A DNA stretch of 54,705 bases. Source: Enterocola sp045611845 (lineage in GTDB: Bacteria > Bacteroidota > Bacteroidia > Bacteroidales > Paludibacteraceae). The position numbers and the translations under genes are program-made. The stretch lies in NCBI GenBank assembly GCA_045611845.1, contig JAZKXZ010000028.1, positions 1 through 54,705 on the forward strand. Direction: 5' to 3'. Below the pieces are notes generated by a model, which saw only the letters and a program-made list of their open reading frames with translations, ran no database searches and was not told the DNA's origin. Shown here piece by piece: positions 51,864 to 54,705 of this stretch. Position 1 is the first letter of the stretch; every line of letters starts with the position of its first letter.

Positions 51864-52580
51864 TTACTCAGCCATATTGTGATATACGTTTTGTACGTCT
51901 TCGTCTTCTTCAATCTTATCAAGAAGTTTTTGAACTGATGCTTTTTGTTCTTCAGTTAGAGTTTTGTAGTCGTTTGGAATACGTTCAAACTCTGCACTGT
52001 TGATGTCGAAGTTGTTATCTTCTAGATATTTTTGAATAGCAGAATAAGATTGGAAGTCGCCGTAGAATACGATGTTGCCTTCGTCGTCTTTATCTAATTC
52101 TTCTACACCGAAGTCGATAAGTTCTAGTTCTAGTTCTTCAAGTTCCATACCTTCTTTTGGTACGATAGAGAACACACATTTGTGGTCGAAAAGGAATTGA
52201 AGACAACCAGATGTACCTAGAGAACCACCGTGTTTTGTAAAGTAGCTACGGATGTTTGATACTGTACGGTTGTGGTTGTCTGTAGCTGTTTCTACGAAGA
52301 TAGCGATACCGTGAGGGCCGTATCCTTCATAGTTTAGTTCCTTGTAATCTGCTTCGTCTTTTGATAAAGCTTTTTTGATAGCACGTTCTACGTTTTCCTT
52401 AGGCATGTTTTCTTTCTTAGCTTGTTGCATAAGCATTCTAAGACGTGGGTTGCCGTTTGGATCACTACCTGATTCACGTACAGCTATAGTAATTTGTTTA
52501 CCAATTTTGGTGAAAACGCGGGCCATATTTCCCCAACGTTTCATTTTGGTCGCTTTGCGATATTCAAATGCTCTTCCCAT
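51864..52580 (-). CDS. YebC/PmpR family regulatory protein
   Basis: The protein has 238 residues with the three-domain YebC/TACO1 fold. MGRAFEYRKATKMKRWGNMARVFTKIGKQITIAVRESGSDPNGNPRL is typical of the N-terminus, and KKENMPKENVERAIKKA follows. The family is reported either to bind DNA or to relieve ribosome stalling. It lies 16 bp downstream of pheT, so it is probably co-transcribed. Confidence 0.92.
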   Translation of the reverse strand: MGRAFEYRKATKMKRWGNMARVFTKIGKQITIAVRESGSDPNGNPRLRMLMQQAKKENMPKENVERAIKKALSKDEADYKELNYEGYGPHGIAIFVETATDNHNRTVSNIRSYFTKHGGSLGTSGCLQFLFDHKCVFSIVPKEGMELEELELELIDFGVEELDKDDEGNIVFYGDFQSYSAIQKYLEDNNFDINSAEFERIPNDYKTLTEEQKASVQKLLDKIEEDEDVQNVYHNMAE

Positions 52581-52596
52581 GATATTTTTGTTTTTA

Positions 52597-54705
52597 TTAT
52601 CTGATTTTTGCGTTAAGTTTTGTTTCGTATGCTTTAATTAGGTTTTGCATTACCTTGTCAATTTGTTTGTCTTGAAGAGTTTTTTCTGCGTCTTGAAGGG
52701 TGAAGTTAATAGCATAAGATTTTTTGCCTTCTTCTAGGTTTTTACCTTCGTACACGTCGAATAAAACTACATTCTTAAGAAGTTTACGTTCTGTTTCGTA
52801 TGCAATTTTTTCTACTTCTTCAAAGTTTACATTTTTGTCTAGAAGTAGTGCTAAGTCACGTTTTACTTCTGGGAATTTAGGAATGTCTTTATATTTAACA
52901 GTGCTGTTTTTTAGTTGTTTAAGTATAAGTTTCCAGTTGAAATCTGCGAAGTAAACTTCTGTGTTGATGTCGAATGCTTTAAGCAGTTTTTTGCTTACAA
53001 TACCCATGCTAACAAGCACTTTGCCACCTCTTGTGCAAATGTTGATGCCTTGGCTGAAGATGTCTTCTTCGTTTTTGTTAGAAACGCAAGTTTCTGCTTT
53101 AATACCAATGCGAGTAAGTGAAGAAACCACGTATGCTTTAAGGTCGAAGAAAGAGAATTTGCGTTCTTTGTCTGCCCAAGTTGCATTAGTGTGGTTGCCT
53201 GCAAGCCACATACCTAAGTGAAGTTCTTCTGAGTATGCTGCAAGTGCGTTATCTTCTTTTGCATTTTCGCTATTGTAGTGGTAGCATTCGCCAAATTCGT
53301 ACATACAAATACGGTTTTGACGGTGATTTAAGTTTCTTGCAATGCTTTCAAGACCTCCGAAAAGTAGGGTTTGACGCATTACACTTAAATCTGTGCCAAG
53401 TGGGTTCATAATTTTAACAGCGTTTTCTACTGGATAAGATTTAAGGTCGTTGTAATATGAAACCTTTGTTAATGAGTTGTTTAAGATTTCATTAAATCCA
53501 GCACCAGAAAGGAAATCAGAAACTTTGTTTTGAAGTTTTGTTGAGTCTGGTTGTTTAGAATAGCTGATAGCAGATTGAAGTGATACTCCTGGATTTACGT
53601 TGTTGTAACCATATACACGAAGGATATCTTCGATAACGTCCACGTCACGTTTAACGTCTGCTCTATATGGAGGAACAAGAAGATTTAGCTGGTCTTCTGT
53701 TTCACTTTCAATTTTAATTTCTAGTCCAGAAAGAATTTCTTTTACTCTGTCTTTAGAGATTTCTGCACCGATAAGTGAGTTTATTTTGTTATAGGTAACA
53801 CTTACCTTAAAGTCTTCTATTACATTAGGATAAATGTCGATAACTTCAGATGAAATTTGACCACCTGCCACTTCTTGAATAAGTGTAGCAGCACGTTTAA
53901 GTGCGAAAAGAGTGATATTTGGGTCGCAACCACGTTCGTAGCGGAAAGATGCATCGGTATTTAAACCATGACGACGAGCTGTTTTTCTAATGCTCACAGG
54001 GTTGAAATATGCACTTTCGATGAATACTTTAGTAGTGCTTTCTGTTACGCCAGAGTCTAAACCACCAAATACACCTGCAATACACATACCTTCTTCTGCG
54101 TTGCAAATCATAAGGTCGTTTTCGCCAAGAGAACGTTCTACACCGTCTAGAGTGGTAAATTTAGTGCCTTCGGCCAATGTTTTAACAACAATTTTGTTGC
54201 CTTTAATTTTGTCGCCGTCAAATGCGTGTAGAGGCTGACCTAGTTCGTGAAGAACAAAGTTTGTTACGTCCACCACATTATTAATAGGGCGAAGACCAAT
54301 AGCTAAAAGTTTGTTTTTAAGCCAGTCTGGAGATTCTGTAACTTTTACATTGTTTACAGTTACACCACTATAACGAGGACAAGCGTCTGAGTTTTCTACA
54401 GTTACATCTACAACATAGTCGTTGTTTTCTACTTTGAAACTATCCACAGAAGGACGATTAAGTGGAAGATTTAATCCTGCAGCAAGGTCGCGAGCCACAC
54501 CAAAGTGAGAAATAGCATCACTACGGTTTGGAGTAATATCTACCTCAATTAGATAGTCGTCTTCTATATTATAGTATTGTTTAGCAGGAACACCTAGAGG
54601 AGTGCCTTCTGGAAGTTCAATAATGCCTTCGTGGCTGTTGCCAATACCAATTTCGTCTTCTGCGCAAAGCATACCAAAAGATTCAACGCCTCTAATTTTA
54701 GATTT
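52597..54705 (-). CDS. pheT: Phenylalanyl-tRNA synthetase beta subunit (5' end cut by window)
   Basis: At least 702 residues are open to the window edge. Translating through the edge adds KIRGVESFGMLCAEDEIG, part of the N-terminal tRNA-binding OB domain. Further along are the B3/B4 editing domain (PINNVVDVTNFVLHELGQPLHAFD), B5 domain, core (YGYNNVNPG ... NRICMYEFGECYH) and the C-terminal anticodon-binding domain ending KVMQNLIKAYETKLNAKIR. Full PheT proteins are about 800 residues, so roughly 100 residues lie outside. It charges tRNA-Phe with the PheS subunit. Confidence 0.95.
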   Translation of the reverse strand, partial: KSKIRGVESFGMLCAEDEIGIGNSHEGIIELPEGTPLGVPAKQYYNIEDDYLIEVDITPNRSDAISHFGVARDLAAGLNLPLNRPSVDSFKVENNDYVVDVTVENSDACPRYSGVTVNNVKVTESPDWLKNKLLAIGLRPINNVVDVTNFVLHELGQPLHAFDGDKIKGNKIVVKTLAEGTKFTTLDGVERSLGENDLMICNAEEGMCIAGVFGGLDSGVTESTTKVFIESAYFNPVSIRKTARRHGLNTDASFRYERGCDPNITLFALKRAATLIQEVAGGQISSEVIDIYPNVIEDFKVSVTYNKINSLIGAEISKDRVKEILSGLEIKIESETEDQLNLLVPPYRADVKRDVDVIEDILRVYGYNNVNPGVSLQSAISYSKQPDSTKLQNKVSDFLSGAGFNEILNNSLTKVSYYNDLKSYPVENAVKIMNPLGTDLSVMRQTLLFGGLESIARNLNHRQNRICMYEFGECYHYNSENAKEDNALAAYSEELHLGMWLAGNHTNATWADKERKFSFFDLKAYVVSSLTRIGIKAETCVSNKNEEDIFSQGINICTRGGKVLVSMGIVSKKLLKAFDINTEVYFADFNWKLILKQLKNSTVKYKDIPKFPEVKRDLALLLDKNVNFEEVEKIAYETERKLLKNVVLFDVYEGKNLEEGKKSYAINFTLQDAEKTLQDKQIDKVMQNLIKAYETKLNAKIR

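Overview
The window looks like a chromosomal segment of a low-GC member of Bacteroidota, most likely order Bacteroidales. Supporting signs are: promoters with the Bacteroidota -7 element TAnnTTTG upstream of many genes; a Bacteroides-type serine palmitoyltransferase for sphingolipids; the lpxD-lpxC-lpxA lipid A cluster; an ilvD-ilvB-ilvN-acyl-ACP thioesterase-ilvC order; and large secreted BspA-like leucine-rich-repeat and FISUMP-type proteins with type IX secretion-like C-terminal tails. I cannot name a genus. No phage, CRISPR array, rRNA or intact transposon was seen.

Layout. 1-1610 (-): the start of an alkaline phosphatase, a MerR-type regulator and a membrane-anchored M23 peptidase. 1801-5986: purN (+), then convergent to it a zinc-ribbon coiled-coil protein, a NIF3-like protein and a lipoprotein type I pullulanase (-). 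6194-7583 (+): NfeD and SPFH/band-7 membrane pair. 7949-16871 (+): two giant paralogous secreted proteins carrying starch-binding-like modules, then two small lipoproteins. 17079-19621 (-): RluA-type pseudouridine synthase, rlmB, recA. 19758-25998 (-): branched-chain amino acid genes. A 19-residue Val/Leu/Ile-rich leader peptide and an attenuator precede ilvD. 26237-28092 (-): FemAB/GNAT-like acyltransferase and polysaccharide-deacetylase-like protein. 28228-31729 (+): a BspA-like LRR protein and a FISUMP-like protein. 31862-36192 (+): valS, a tryptophanase-family lyase and tRNA-Val(TAC). 36371-38508 (+): small membrane protein, rimM, serine palmitoyltransferase. 38658-50350 (-): a long same-strand run with small gaps (pdxJ, exbB, exbD, tonB-like, purM, prfA, pyrF, HD hydrolase, lpxD, lpxC, lpxA, glnS). 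50440-51862 (+): nadK, ruvC. 51864-54705 (-): yebC and the 5'-truncated pheT.

The genes are mainly core metabolism: purine, pyrimidine, branched-chain amino acid, lipid A, NAD and PLP synthesis, translation and repair. The accessory part is surface and starch related: pullulanase lipoprotein, CBM26-like and X25-like modules, BspA repeats.

The most unusual signal is not protein-coding. A composite intergenic repeat family occurs in at least three copies (1668-1760, 27223-27326, 44341-44410). In two copies it starts with a heptanucleotide run, and all three have two consecutive hairpins. The first hairpin is identical over 33 bp in two distant copies and shows compensatory changes in the third. 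Its ends supply stop codons, or a spurious N-terminal extension, to neighbouring genes. Related heptad arrays lie at 6111-6145, 21721-21769 and 45272-45292. The branched-chain attenuator at 25877-26047 is the second strong regulatory find.
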